Shown here piece after piece: positions 51,342-63,177 of a DNA stretch of 64,000 bases. Location: positions 1-64,000 of the forward strand of contig NW_026570246.1 in NCBI RefSeq assembly GCF_019649055.1, in the 5' to 3' direction. Both the position numbers and the translations under genes were made by a program. This stretch comes from Paramacrobiotus metropolitanus. Its lineage: Eukaryota > Tardigrada > Eutardigrada > Parachela > Macrobiotidae. The notes beneath the pieces were generated by a model that saw nothing but the letters and a program-made list of their open reading frames with translations, had not been told where the DNA came from and searched no databases. The first letter of the stretch is position 1, and every line of letters starts with the position of its first letter.

Positions 51342-54300
51342 CACCAAGACCGAGTTCACTGCCGACGGGCGCAACCTAAGCCAGTATGGCGCCTTCATCG
51401 TGGTCTGCAAGAAAGGTACCGGGGATCAGCCTGCCTTGCCGCGATTCGAGCCCGTCAACGCGGTCATCAGGAATATCACCGAGGTTTGTCGCTTTTGTTA
51501 AAAAATGTAATAAAAAATTGCTACTCTACTAGTGTACTAGTGTGCTTCTTGCCCCGATTAATCCATCATAATGTGCATTTTTAAATTGTGGATCCCCGTT
51601 ATCTGATCTGATTAGAATGTTGCCTTCTGTGTATTATTTTGTAAAATAAAAGATTCTGCTCAGCTGGTGTTTACGATGGGAGTGGATGTGACACCGCACA
51701 CTACCGGATGTTTTTATTTAAGTACTGGTACTGACAGAAGGTTTTGTTAATTTCCGCATTTTTATGTATCAGTAATTCATAGTGCCGTAGTATGATGTTA
51801 GAACCAAGTGATTGGGATATTTTATTATAAAAATATTTTCCACACAGTGTATGAAATGCTTGTGTGCATAGAAGTATTCTAAATCAATTAGGTATCTGTG
51901 AATCTTTAGGTGGACTCTGCAGCTGTCAAATGCTCAGCAGTGATTCGCCTTCCGGAAGGAAACGATTTGGGTGGGAAGCGTCTGGTGAGGACGACTAGTT
52001 ATATTAAACCCGAATCGCTAAGTCTGCGCCAAAAGTACGTATTAAACTGTTGATTTTACGTTTTTTCGTTTTCTAGTAGTTATATTTCGTATGTCTTTGG
52101 TGTGTTGCTTTTGATTTTCTTGCTGGTTACAATTTCGGCGTTTGGATTGATTTATTTGTCTTCGAATCGGGTTCTTTTGGGTCTGGAATATGTGCGCGTT
52201 TATTAAATCACATGTAAAAATTACAAGTAATTATTAAACTAAAAGTAATACATGTAAAAATGTAGGATCAGTGATGCTGATATATCTTATGTTTTTAATA
52301 AATGGCACAAGAAAACCAGGGCTTGTTTTTCTAACAGGTATATGATCCGACCGGACCTCTTAACCGTGATTACGATGACGCTCGCCGATGTGAGGAAGCG
52401 GCTTTCGAAGTCGTTGACCGGTACCACACTTCGATAAAAATATTGAAAAAACATCGATAAGTACTTTTAACACATGACAGGGGTTATAAATTTATATATG
52501 TTAAATTTTGTGGCAGGGCCATTGCTCCTGGTGAATGCAATGCGTTCGTCTATATCGAGGACGACGAGAACCTGGACAGTTGTCCCGTGTACGGTCAGGC
52601 TGTGTTGGTCACCCTTCTGGGTGTTGCGCGAGCCCTCGGCGTTGTAAGTAATAAGTAACTAAAGGCTACAGTTTGAGTATTTCATTATCGGGGTACGTTT
52701 TTGTATTTTATAATTGCCCTTACAAGCGGTACTGTATAATCATTTTTAACCCGATGAATCGTTTTCAGATAATTAAAAAAATTCCTGATCAATGTAGGAA
52801 ATGTTATGAGTGTTTTTTCAGTTATCTGTGAATTATCAGGTGGACTCTGCTGCTCACGAATGCCCGGTAGTGACTCCGGACGGAAATAACTTGGGTGTGA
52901 AGCGTCTGGTGAGTGGTCGACTATGCTACGCTTAGGAATTAAATCGCTAATTTTGCAGCAGTAGTAGGGATTAAGCTAAGGATTTTACGTTTTTTGCCAG
53001 CAGCTTTATTTTACTTGGGTTTGCTGGATTTGAAGGATACATTTGTAGCTTATTTGGAATACTTAGATATACGCAACTTCATTTGAACGATGCAGGATCA
53101 TTGCTGCTGATATGCTTAATAGTTTCATTAAATTCATTAAGAATAAATAAGCATCCTTAAAAAAACGATGTAATCGTTGACGCAGGTGTACGCTCCGACC
53201 GGACCTATTAGCCGTGATTACGACGACGCCCGCCCCTATGAAGCTGCTTTTGAAGGCGTTAAGCGGTACAGCATCGTTGATTTTAACACCTGACACGGGT
53301 TGCATGATACAATTTTTTACAGAGCCATTGCTGCTGGTGCACGCAACCCTTTCGTGTACATCGACGTCGACGAGAAGCTGAACAGCTGCCCCGTGTACGG
53401 TCAGGCGGAGCTGGTCAGTGTTCTGGGTGCTATGCGAGCCCTCTACGTTGTAAGTGAAAGTTACTGAAGCGTATTTTTGGGACGTTTTCCTATCGGGTCC
53501 CGATAATGTGTTGTTCCATTTCAGCCCTTGGAAATCTGCGAAACGGAAGGCAAGAAGGCCACCAAGGCCGACCGCATCGCCTTCCATATGGGCAATACCA
53601 ACCGCATGGCTGGACCGAACGTCGAGAAGCTGGCCCATGCTCTGGAAGCTGGGCGGTGAGCTCACTTGATTTTTTTTGTTTTTCGCGTTCAGTCATTTTT
53701 AGAGTATTTCCGTGGTTTTGTTTTAATCGTTCTGATCTGTGTTTATTATTTTTTCGTTCGTTTACAGCATCGTCACCCGTGACATCGGTGGCTCCGATCC
53801 CGAGCGCATGGCCTCTCCTTGCGTTGCGGAATACGTTAAAGAGACCTTCTCCGGGGTCAAAGAGATCAAGATCGAGTACATCACCGATCAGAAGAAGCTG
53901 GAGGAGTTCCCGTTGTTAGGCGCCGTTAATCACGCTGCTTCCGGTAAGTGCCGACAGTGTGCAGAAGGTTTCCGTCACGACAATGTACACCTGCTTTTCA
54001 GTGATTGACCGATATCACATCAAAGTCATGATCCTGGCATATGTCGGTGAAGGCGAAATTACCGAGAACGTTTTCTTAGTCGGAAAGGTTAGTATTCTTA
54101 GTCGGAAAGGTTGGTACGTATCTAACTTTTAGTTTTGCGAGCCTAATTTTGTTACCGTCTTGATCAGTGTGGGGTTTCCAGCCTGCAGTGATTGCTGTTG
54201 AATCTATAATTTTCCTGGCGGTTAATCCTGTCGTTCGTAATCGCTTTTTATTTTGTTTTTTTTTGCAGGGTATTGCTTATGACAGTGGTGGAGCCGATAT

Positions 54301-54792
54301 GAAAGCGGACGGTGTCATGGCTAGAATGCACCAGGACAAATGCGAAGTGGCGGCTGCATCTGGCTTTTTCAAGGTGCGTATTAATTTTCATGTGCGCGTT
54401 CCATGTTGCATCGAATTTATTTTGCCTTTAGTTCGGTTTTTGTACGGTATTCTTTCCAGAATCTCTCCATCCTTAGACCGATCGAGGAGTATGTCGACGA
54501 AGGCGAAATTACCGAAAATGTTTTCTTAGTCGGAAAAGTTAGTCATATGCTGTAATATAGAGTAGCGTATTAACTTCTACTTTACGATGCTAATTTTATT
54601 ACTGTACTAAAATATTGATAAATAATATGTTTTTCTCTTACAATTATTTCTACGATTAGTTTGCCCGTTTGTCATTCCTTTTTGTTTTGTTTTTGGCAGA
54701 ACACTGATGGAGTGGATGTAAAACCGGGCAGTGTCGCGGCTAGAATCCACCGTGACAAATGTGGAGCGGCTACCGTAACCGCCTTTTTTAAG
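51342..54792 (+). pseudogene. M17 leucyl-aminopeptidase-like gene with duplicated exons, 3' truncated
   Basis: Exon order: 51342-51483, 51910-51984, 52338-52420, 52517-52643; then second versions of the last three at 52840-52908, 53186-53265 and 53323-53449; then 53525-53655, 53768-53943, 54002-54087, 54269-54373, 54460-54537 and 54700-54792. The family (W07G4.4-like, peptidase M17) removes N-terminal residues using two metal ions. RDIGGSDPERMASPCVAEYV and GK+GIAYDSGGADMK...MHQDK supply counterparts of bovine Lys250, Asp255, Lys262 and Asp273. The NTDAEGR-type exon with the remaining ligands is absent, and the last two exons are degraded duplicates (NTDGVDVK replaces YDSGGADMK). All joins checked are in phase and no stop was met. 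It may be a recently broken gene or an incompletely seen one. Confidence 0.7.
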
Positions 54793-55115
54793 GTTCGATT
54801 CTGTACTTTCACACTTTTTTAACCAGATCAGTTTCCAGACTTTTCTATATTTTAAAGATTTAACACTCGTTGCATTTTCGCCAAATTACAGTGGTTGTTA
54901 TTGTATACAAAATGCAATCGTTTGCACCGTGACTTGGAACTTGAGAGCACTCCACTCTGTTGAGTCTGTTGACAGTACTGACTGTAGCGTAGTAATATAA
55001 GTACTGTCGGTGGATAATATATTTTTATAGTCTAATTTAATAGTCTCCATGTGTGATCTCCCAGCACTTGCTGCGTTTGGCCAATCCCCACATCTCCTCA
55101 CCATGCATTCGTGTA
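54793..55115. other. Spacer between M17 exons and the nuclease-like gene
   Basis: AT-rich sequence with short internal echoes (CTGTTGAGTCTGTTGACAGTACTGACTG). The missing M17 C-terminal exons are not here. Confidence 0.5.
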
Positions 55116-56155
55116 ATGAGATGTTTCCATTCCGCCGGCGCCAGCCTTAATGCTGCGAAAAAACAGACAGTATTGCAAAAGTTGCTAGCTTCTCTTCAGA
55201 ATGCGCACTTAAAAACAGCAAGTGCGCAAGTAAAAAGACCAGGTGAGCGCATGATAACTTTTTCACTTCTTGAATAAATTTGCACTAACTTGTCACAATG
55301 TTGTACAAACTGGTACGTTGTTTTCTGCGCTGTCGAATGTTGTGCCCGTTTTCATCATATCAGAGTTTCCTAATAATATTGGACAAACCAGATAAAAGGC
55401 ATATAAACCAACCCACCCGGTGTACAGATGATGTGCATTTGTCTGTTCCGGGCCTAGATACTAATAATATTTTGAACTGCACCTAGAACAGATTCTACAG
55501 CTTCCGCATTTTCTTGCTATAAAGGTGTTTTTAATTTTCAGGTCTTGTGGACGCTGCGGAAGAAGTTTTAGAGAAGTTCCTTAAGTTTTCGGATTCCGGT
55601 TTCTCCAGATATGTCCAATTTGAATATCGTGCTGCGCTCAACGCGGGATTTAAATACGAATCGTATATGCACGGCCCAGTGCATAACCTTCTGGCGGAAG
55701 TGTTTCCATTGAAGGAGCTATATCACATTGAACCCCAGAGGAGACACTATTACGATGAAACCTTGTTTGTTATACCCGACTATATGATGGCGTTCAAATC
55801 ATGTAAATATTCTGTCTACGGCCCAGTATGGAACAACGAATACGTCCTAATAGTGGAGTTAAAACTTAGCGTTGGCAATGTGGTTGACCAGCTGACGGCT
55901 TACGCTTTGTCCGTGTTCGAGTCCGACCGGAGTCGACATGAAGAGCTGTACATTATCCACATGCTGCCGGACAAATGGATGTATTATCATGCTCTGAAAG
56001 ATCCCGTATCGCCGCTTCCAGTACTTCGGGCATGCTCTCCTTGGATTTTTGACCCGTTAAGCAAAGAGTCTTTTGACACTTTAACTGAACTTAAGGCAAA
56101 GATTGAGGCACTTCGTCCCTCAATGCATGCCACTATTCGCAAACACCTAAATTGA
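55116..56155 (+). CDS. Putative PD-(D/E)XK nuclease-fold protein, 246 residues
   Basis: Two exons, 55116-55242 and 55542-56155, joined by a GTGAGC...TTTTCAG intron in phase 1. The N-terminus (MRCFHSAGASLNAAKKQTVL) is basic and hydroxylated with no acidic residue for about 40 positions, like a mitochondrial presequence. The main domain has a conserved-looking Glu (QFEYRAALN), then VIPDYMMAFK, then YVLIVELKLS, and a following QLTAYALSVF helix. E...PD...(D/E)xK...Q is the hallmark order of the PD-(D/E)XK phosphodiesterase fold. I cannot name the subfamily. The remaining C-terminus (HMLPDKWMYYHALKD, LRPSMHATIRKHLN) is unassigned. A nuclease role is inferred from motifs alone; an inactive relative is possible. 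The start ATG is the first in frame, and the frame is also open upstream. Confidence 0.65.
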
Positions 56156-56601
56156 TATTCTCACCGTATAGCTTTGTACTGGCAGTGCTGAGAATCGGCT
56201 CCGTCTGAATAGACTAGTTCAGACACTTTTGACCATTGATTAAATTGTGTGGATCACTGGGCTGTTTAATTCCAGAGATAAGGTACAACCATGCAGCATC
56301 TGTTATTTTGCACCGCCGAGAAAACTGCAATTTTAGTTTTAAGTAACGAAAAATTCAGCTTACTGTGGAGTTATTACTGTTCGCAGTTATTTTACAAGTT
56401 ATGTACGATATTTGGAATGCCGAAAATATTCGGGCAGGCTGGAGAAGGGTTAAAGGGTATAAGTTATGACCCCACAAACGTTGTGGACAAACGTTCAAGA
56501 TCAGCCGTCACAAAAAGGAGAGCCCCTTGCAGTTAATGATTAAAATCAATTTTTTTTCCATAAAATAATTCCTTTCGGCTCAACGCATATGTACACTGCA
56601 G

Positions 56602-59600
56602 AGAAGATTCCTTGAGAAAAATGCCCGCGTTCCTTTCGATTATGAGCATCCGGAAAATAGTATCTCTCGTGCGAATCCGAAAACCACTCATCGTCGCGAA
56701 ATAATCAGTTTACTGATGGGCAGTGGGGTCACTAGTCAGGTCTCGCCCTGATCATTCAGTGCTTTAGCGTGTATTGCCGTGTGACTCTTCCGCTTTCGGA
56801 TATCAAAAAATTCCTAAAAGATGAAAGGTTTTCCCAAATGACAGCCGGCAGTGGAGTCAAAAATCACGATTACGATTTTGAGCCTGATCCAGATGACGGC
56901 AGTCAACCATGGCGAGAAAGCGGAAACTGACACGGCCACTGTCCCCGATCAAAACAGGCCACCGCCATTTGGATTGAAAAAAGAGAGCTGCGGGCTTTGT
57001 ACCAAGACGTCGCAAGCAAAGAACTGAGGTGTGATCCCATTCACCCACCAGAAGAACGCCTGCCGAGTTACATACAAAAATCTTAGGTATTAGTTGTAAG
57101 CTTCTAAGTAGCTACGGTGTACGTAAAAGCCCATAACTATTCAGTTTATGGTAAAAATCTTTTCCTTATGGTTAGGGGTATCGCTGCTACTCGGGCTGAT
57201 TATCTGAAAATGCGAAATCCAAAGTCTTCTCGAAAAACGAAAGGTCGCTTCGGTAGCCAGGCCAGTTTGCCGTCCATGTTCTTTGATCTTTCGCTCCCAG
57301 CTGATGTCTGATCTGGATGATGTACAGTCTCGTGTCGTGTCAGTCGTGATATTCACATTTTGAGCGAATCACTTTGTTATTACTGCTTAGAAGTTAGTAC
57401 TTGACCAATGTGTACGAAGTAGCAACCCTCTTCTTATATTCACACAACGCGGTTCTCTAGGGGCTGTATTGTATGTATTTTCATACTGCAAAAGTATTGT
57501 ATTTTCACTGCAAAAGTGCGACAAGTATTGTATTTTCACTGTATACAATACAGTGAAGACCCTTGAGTAGGGCAGTGATTCACATTATTGAAAGCTTAAT
57601 TAGTTTTTAAGCATTAGTTGTATTATCTGGCAACAACTTTTTAGTGTTTTGAAATTGCGTGTACGGTACTTGTATTTCTGCTCAGGCGGCATCAGTCACA
57701 TCTGCATCGACTGTAACCTCGCAAGATGTATGCACTTGGAGACCTACCGAACGAGTGTTAATGCTGTCTTGTAAACCGGATATCAACATTATCTGTCAAC
57801 CGGAAAAGGATCCAGTGGTTTTTCAGCAGCTTTATCCACTGGAAATCATCCCCCTTACGAACTACAGTTGCCGATTTATACTAGAAAAAACGAGGTTTGA
57901 CATAATACTGTAATATGTATATTGCGTGATGTACTATTTTTAACATCAGCTTTAAAAAAATTTTTCTATGTATTTTTAGTAGTGTTTAGTATAGTTTACT
58001 CGTAGTTATTTAGTATGCCTTGTATTTTCCAATCGTTAGCAGCCAGTTAGAACAGCACGATGTCATGCGTAAAATAGTATTCTGTTGGCAGTGTTTGACT
58101 TGTGTGATACCTTTCAGATACGTACTGACAATGAGATTTTTGTGTAACCGAAGGGTTACCGTCATTTGTGGCTCTACTGGAACGGGTAAAGCTATTCATG
58201 TACCGCTCTTGGTTCTGGACGATCGAATGTGCCGCCACAGATAAACCGTGCAACATCATTGTAACTCAACCTCGAACAATTGCTCCTACCAGTATTGCCA
58301 AAACTGGAAGAGTGTGACAGTTGTTTCTGAATATATTTCCGGTTTAGGTTGGCTTGGATAGACAGACCACATAGTCCACAAGGATGACTTACTGCACTAT
58401 CGGGGTTTTCCTAGAGAAAATCATACCCATGATGAATTTGAATATATACACGCATATACACGCAGGTGCGGTTGTTTGGGTTTTTATAAGGATAAACACA
58501 TCGATTTTAAATTACGGTGTACCCTATGCCGCTGTGTGTTCTATCTAGTTTACTTAATATATCTTATCTAATGCATCTCTAAATTTATTTGGTTGTTTAT
58601 TGCGTTGTGGGTCGTATTTTCTGTAATGCTCGCTCTGTGTTTGTGGGTGCATTTGTTATAGTACCAGCACCCCATAAATTTTAAAATTTTGAGCCAACCC
58701 TGATTTAGGTTCATGAGCGGCATCAGTACACCGATTTGGCTCTGATGCTAGTGCGACAGATGGTGCGCAAAAATTCTTTAAATCAGGTAAGGTTATTTCG
58801 GACTGCAGGTGCAATGCCGTCTCGTCAGGAAATATCTATAATTTTCATCATTATCGTTTAGGCCATTTTCATGTCCGCTACATTATCCGCTACATTAGAA
58901 GTTCAAAAAATGAGCAAATACTTCAAGGAAAAAACCACATCAAGCCCTGAACGCGAAATAGAAGAAGTTGGAAATGCTAACTCACAAACAGCATTCGCGA
59001 TCAAGGAGTTGTACTTGGAGGAATTCGCCGCAGATTACGACACATCGGTACAGTTTTGCTACTAATACTGTTTTGTTATAAATTTTGCATCGGTGTTGCT
59101 GGCTAGTCGACGTCCATGCATCCAGTGAAATGCAATATGACACGAAGTTGTAAAGTGCGACAAGTTTTTGCTGATTTTTGTGTGATGATCAGAGCGGGAT
59201 AATTAACATGTACAATACTGTGTAAACAATTTGTGGCATTTTTTGCCTGCATCGTCAGGGGCTGCATCAGTTTACCTTTGGGCTTTGAATTATGTTGAAC
59301 TTGTATGCCGTAACTTGCCGTTATGTAAAGGGTTTTGAACTAAATCATCCTCGATTGTCTTCGAAGTTGCTGGAGCCATCCATAATCGACAATTTAATTC
59401 CACTTCCTGGTTCAAATGCAGTTGAATTTGTCAAATCTGTTCTCATGTTTCTTCCTGGTACTGTACTGGTGTACAGTGTACAGTGTACACCCTTGAATTC
59501 GTGTGCCGAAAATTTTGAACATAACAAAGTTTGTTCGAACTGGCAGGTCTGGAACACATCCTATAAATGGAGGCTTTGCTCAAAAGAACAAAGGGTACAT

Positions 59601-60539
59601 CATCTTTGTACTTCCTTTCGTGTAGTATTTTACTGTTCAGGCCGGGCTTGCGAGACTCATAATCCCGGTTATGTACAGAAGTCAATCGTTGGAAGTATGG
59701 TTCTTCATTCATTACTGAAAAAACCACATTCAAATGAAACATCTGTCCAGTTGGCGTGGGAAGGGATCGTGTTATTATTCGTATAGAAGTAACAGAAGTT
59801 ATAAAACACACTCATGGCATTACCGCCTGCCGTGAGTGTGCTATACGGTATATGGTAACTAAATTTCCGCTGTTTTATTTACGGTCGGTACTGATGGTGA
59901 GCGGTAATTTACCACGCATGGCATTAATTTTGACTTAAACGTTGATACAATAAACAAGTTTAACTACCCTCGCCCGTCCTAATGTACAATTTTTTACCAA
60001 TATTATTTAACAGTAATCGAACTACAGACCTGCTACGCCAAGTTCGGGAACTCTTTCCCAAAATTACCACAGATCACTCGTTAAGAACTTCAAGGCTAAT
60101 CAATTTTGATGCTCTTTTGGTAGGTGTCTTGCATCTTTTCCGCTTAATTTATCCTCGCTTTATGCGTTTTCGAATTGTAGTAAACTTAAAACTAAAACGG
60201 ATATGCTTGACAATGTTGACCCACGTACAATGATAGCCTCCCTTGTATTCAAATTTGCTTAAAAATTCCATGACGTTCTTATCCATACACTCCAAGTTGG
60301 TTGTGTCTGCCATTCAATGTTTTACGAAATATGTCAAGTATCGTGCAGTTCCAACTAACTTACGTGACCTTCGCAATGTAACTGTTGGCATGGTCAAAGT
60401 TGGGGATGATCCCATTTACATGCTTGGTGTAGAACCGCGTGATGTTGTCGTCGACACGTTTTATTTTATTTTATTTGCATTTTATTTGCAATGCACTGGG
60501 CGTATAATCGTATATTTAGATTTTACGTTAGATGCTTGA
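56602..60539 (+). pseudogene. TDRD9/Spindle-E-like DEAH helicase, degenerate
   Basis: Scattered exon-like blocks run in helicase order. 56602-56739: RREIISLLMGSGVTSQ. 58130-58320: VTVICGSTGTGKAIHVPLLV (Walker A with Ala after Lys), then, after a frame change near 58240, CNIIVTQPRTIAPTSIAKT. About 58709-58788: VHERHQYTDLALMLVRQMVR (motif II tail). 58860-59050: AIFMSATLSATLEV (motif III) and FAIKELYLEEF. 59330-59460: HPRLSSKLLEPSIID and VLMFLPG. About 60185-60240: KTDMLDNVDPRTMIASLV, resembling the VKLLDMGEPRALLA segment. Intact relatives are germline piRNA-pathway helicases with a Tudor domain. Frameshifts, internal stops (for example after YISGLGWLG) and missing motifs IV-VI indicate a pseudogene. 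Confidence 0.65.
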
Positions 60540-61064
60540 TTCGCACAATAAGCCACAGATATTCCGTTTTATTCGAAATCGCTTCAGTATATGGGTCCGC
60601 CATCGTGTCTCTGCACGTTAATCGGTCCGGTCTAGAAAGTTCGCGAAGTTCTTTAAGTACGTAACTTTGCCGATTCTTGCAGTATTGTGTTCTAAATTTA
60701 AGTATTAAGTATTCAAGTATTTTTTTAATTTTTAATTTATTTTGTATTTTGTTTGGTAATCTTGCTGTACGTGTATTGTCGACAATGTCGAGTACGTGCA
60801 CAATTACTGTACTCTTTATGCAATTGTAGTGGCAGTACTAGCCCGCTGCCTTGAGGAGGTTGACTTCGTTAAGGCAGCGGGTAGTTGACGATCGTATAAA
60901 CTGGGCATCTCTCTACCACCGAAATCAGTTAACTTGAGATTTAAGCCATTTAAGGTTTTTAACTTTCCAAAAACGTTCGAGACTGGGTTCTTCATCGACC
61001 CACAAACGCAGCTATATATTTCATTCCATAGAAGGCCTATCTATAGTTTCCATAAAACGGAAGC
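60540..61064. other. Spacer upstream of J copy C
   Basis: AT-rich, with AGTATT-type short repeats near 60690-60720. The last about 20 bases before the J start codon (CATAAAACGGAAGC) resemble the corresponding bases upstream of copies A and B and contain an in-frame stop, supporting the chosen start. Confidence 0.5.
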
Positions 61065-62600
61065 ATGATACGCGGAATTCTGAGGTAAAACATTGTAACA
61101 ACTTGGGAATCTAACTTATGACTGTCGTTGAAGCAGAGAGATAAAGTACTTGTGTCGCTTCGAAAACTTCGGTGCAAGCTGCAAGCAGCAAATTATAACT
61201 CGACGTTCTCCAAGTGATTCTTATCTTCAGCACGTCTGGAATTATAAAAGCAGCAGCTTTTCGCACTCCTGTAAATGTGCGCGGAATTGGAACAGTGGCT
61301 GTACAGACTGTGCTGGATTTTTTTGGCAAGGATCAGCGCTTGATTTTCACGCCATCGAGCTCTTCGCGTCCGCCATTTGAACGGAAAGAAGATGAAACTG
61401 TCTGGCGACATCAAGTATGACAAGAAACAAATTTGAATATTTCCAGTGGGCACTCAGGAGTTATTATTTGATAAGTTAACATTTTACCTAACAGGTATAG
61501 GCCGCAGTGGCCGCGCATCATCTTAGAATCTTTTACTATCTGTGTGGTAAACCGTAAAGAGTGCTCCGTAGAGCGTTCTGTTACCAGTTCGCTCTTTCTA
61601 TAATATTAGCATCTGTAGACATCGTGACAAATTGGAACGCAGTATTTCTAAGTTTGTTATTTTAACTTGTAGGCGGATGTTTCACTGGGAAAAACTGATT
61701 TAACGACGTGAGTACTGTACTTACTGCATGGTTTTGGTTCGATGCTTTGGGATTTTTGGTGCTTGTTCGCTTGCCCGATCTAACTTATAAAAATAATAAA
61801 AATCATCAGTAGAATTGAAAATACTATTATGACCAGCGGAGCGTAATGCGGTGTATTATCCCGGCTTTCTGTACTTTGAGTTTACCATCGTGTAAGGGTA
61901 ATTTCGTCGCTTTTGTTATTATATAATTGTGTGATCTCACCCAATGTAACATGCGCGCAGTCACGCAGTATAAAGAATATCGGCGGCAATGCCGCGGCAT
62001 CAAGTTTAAGTATTTACATAATTTACGTTTGAATCACTTTCAAGGCATCTGACGAAAGCCCCATGGAGTGAAATCGTCACGCCGGACATTCAGGAATCCA
62101 TTCAGTGTCACATTGAAGGAACGTGGATCGCTGCTAACTACCTGGTTGGATGGAGCGGAATTTTGCGCCATTTGCTTCCACAGTCCTGTGGCTACACTTT
62201 GCAGTGGGAAAGCCTCAAACGTCAAGGGATGGGGTTATTTTTCGACCACTTGACCGTTTCGAAAAAGGACCGCAGCGGAAAGCAGCGGGTTGTGCTGGTT
62301 CTCGCAGCTCATGCACCCATCAAAGATTATGGTGATGATGATCTGAAAACCCACGCCGATAGGAAGATGACCTTCATGCGCAGCACGGTGGGCGCACGAA
62401 TTGATCTCTTGGCTGCAGCGGGAAGAACGGGCCATCGAGTGCACTGGATCGGTGCGTTCGGATGTCAGTTTGTTGTTGGAGTGAAAAATGAATCTGGTGA
62501 TATTATGCAGACGACTAAGAACTGGCACGATGTTTTTCAGGCGTCGTCTAAAGGTGTTCTCCTGAAACTTGTCAAAAGTATTGACGAATTGATCTTGTAA
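61065..62600 (+). CDS. Gene J copy C, unrecognised 264-residue protein
   Basis: Four exons join in phase: 61065-61084, 61231-61414, 61673-61707 and 62045-62600. It has the same architecture as copy B; exon 2 is 9 nt longer and the exon 1, 3 and 4 lengths are identical (20, 35 and 556 nt). Landmarks are MIRGILSTSGIIKAAAFR, RLIFTPSSSSRPPFERKEDE, ADVSLGKTDLTT, GTWIAANYLVGWSGILRHLL, LKRQGMGLFFDHLTVSKKD, AAAGRTGHRVHWIGAFG and the terminal SIDELIL. An in-frame TAA lies three codons before the ATG. There is no signal peptide or transmembrane segment. ATTAAA at about 62718 may be the polyadenylation signal. Gene X lies 580 bp downstream on the other strand. Function is unknown. Preserved frames in two diverged copies argue that the protein is under selection. 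Confidence 0.78.
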
Positions 62601-63177
62601 ATAGTCGTAAGCTTTTCTCACTGTTTTTCATACTCTTATTTGCTGTTTCCGGCCAGTGCTGCTGTTGCTTTAGTAAATGTGCAATGTACATTCCAATGCA
62701 TAACGTTATAAAAAACGATTAAAACACCACGATCAAACCACAGCGACTTATTTACTGAATGCATTAAGCACGTACAAAAAATACTGCTGCAGATATTGCA
62801 AGTTTTCGGAAGACCTGTAAAACCATAAAACAATTACTGAAGTTTATCGAGCCAACGAATTAAGACCTTCAGAATTCCACTGTAGCGGTGATTCGTCCTT
62901 CAAGCAGCGGCAACGTATCGTTGTCATTCTTTACTTCATTCCATACGGTTCCAGTACCCGGCACGGCTTCCCGGAAATAATACCTACATACATAACCGCT
63001 GAGTGTCGGTATCAATCATAACGATTTTACAACTCGTACTGTAATGGTACTATATAGATTTTTACATACTTTAAAGCACACTGCACAGTATTAGCATTTC
63101 TTCTATAATTTCCGTTTAAGTATTAATCATTCTGTTAACAGGTTAACCTGCAGTCAGTGTTCAAGCTTCAGACTTAC
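62601..63177. other. J copy C 3' flank and gene X intron
   Basis: The flank shares TATTGCAAGTTTTCGGAAGA and ATTCCACTGTAGCGGTGAT with the region after broken copy A. From 63177 leftwards the sequence is read as intron of gene X (donor GTAAGT on the minus strand). No exon of X was found before the J gene, so its next exon is either small or missed. Confidence 0.45.

Noticed and set aside
53063-53665. 200-codon minus-strand open frame
   Set aside because: It lies antisense across three M17 exons whose plus-strand frames match a known family with correct splice sites, so it is a shadow frame.
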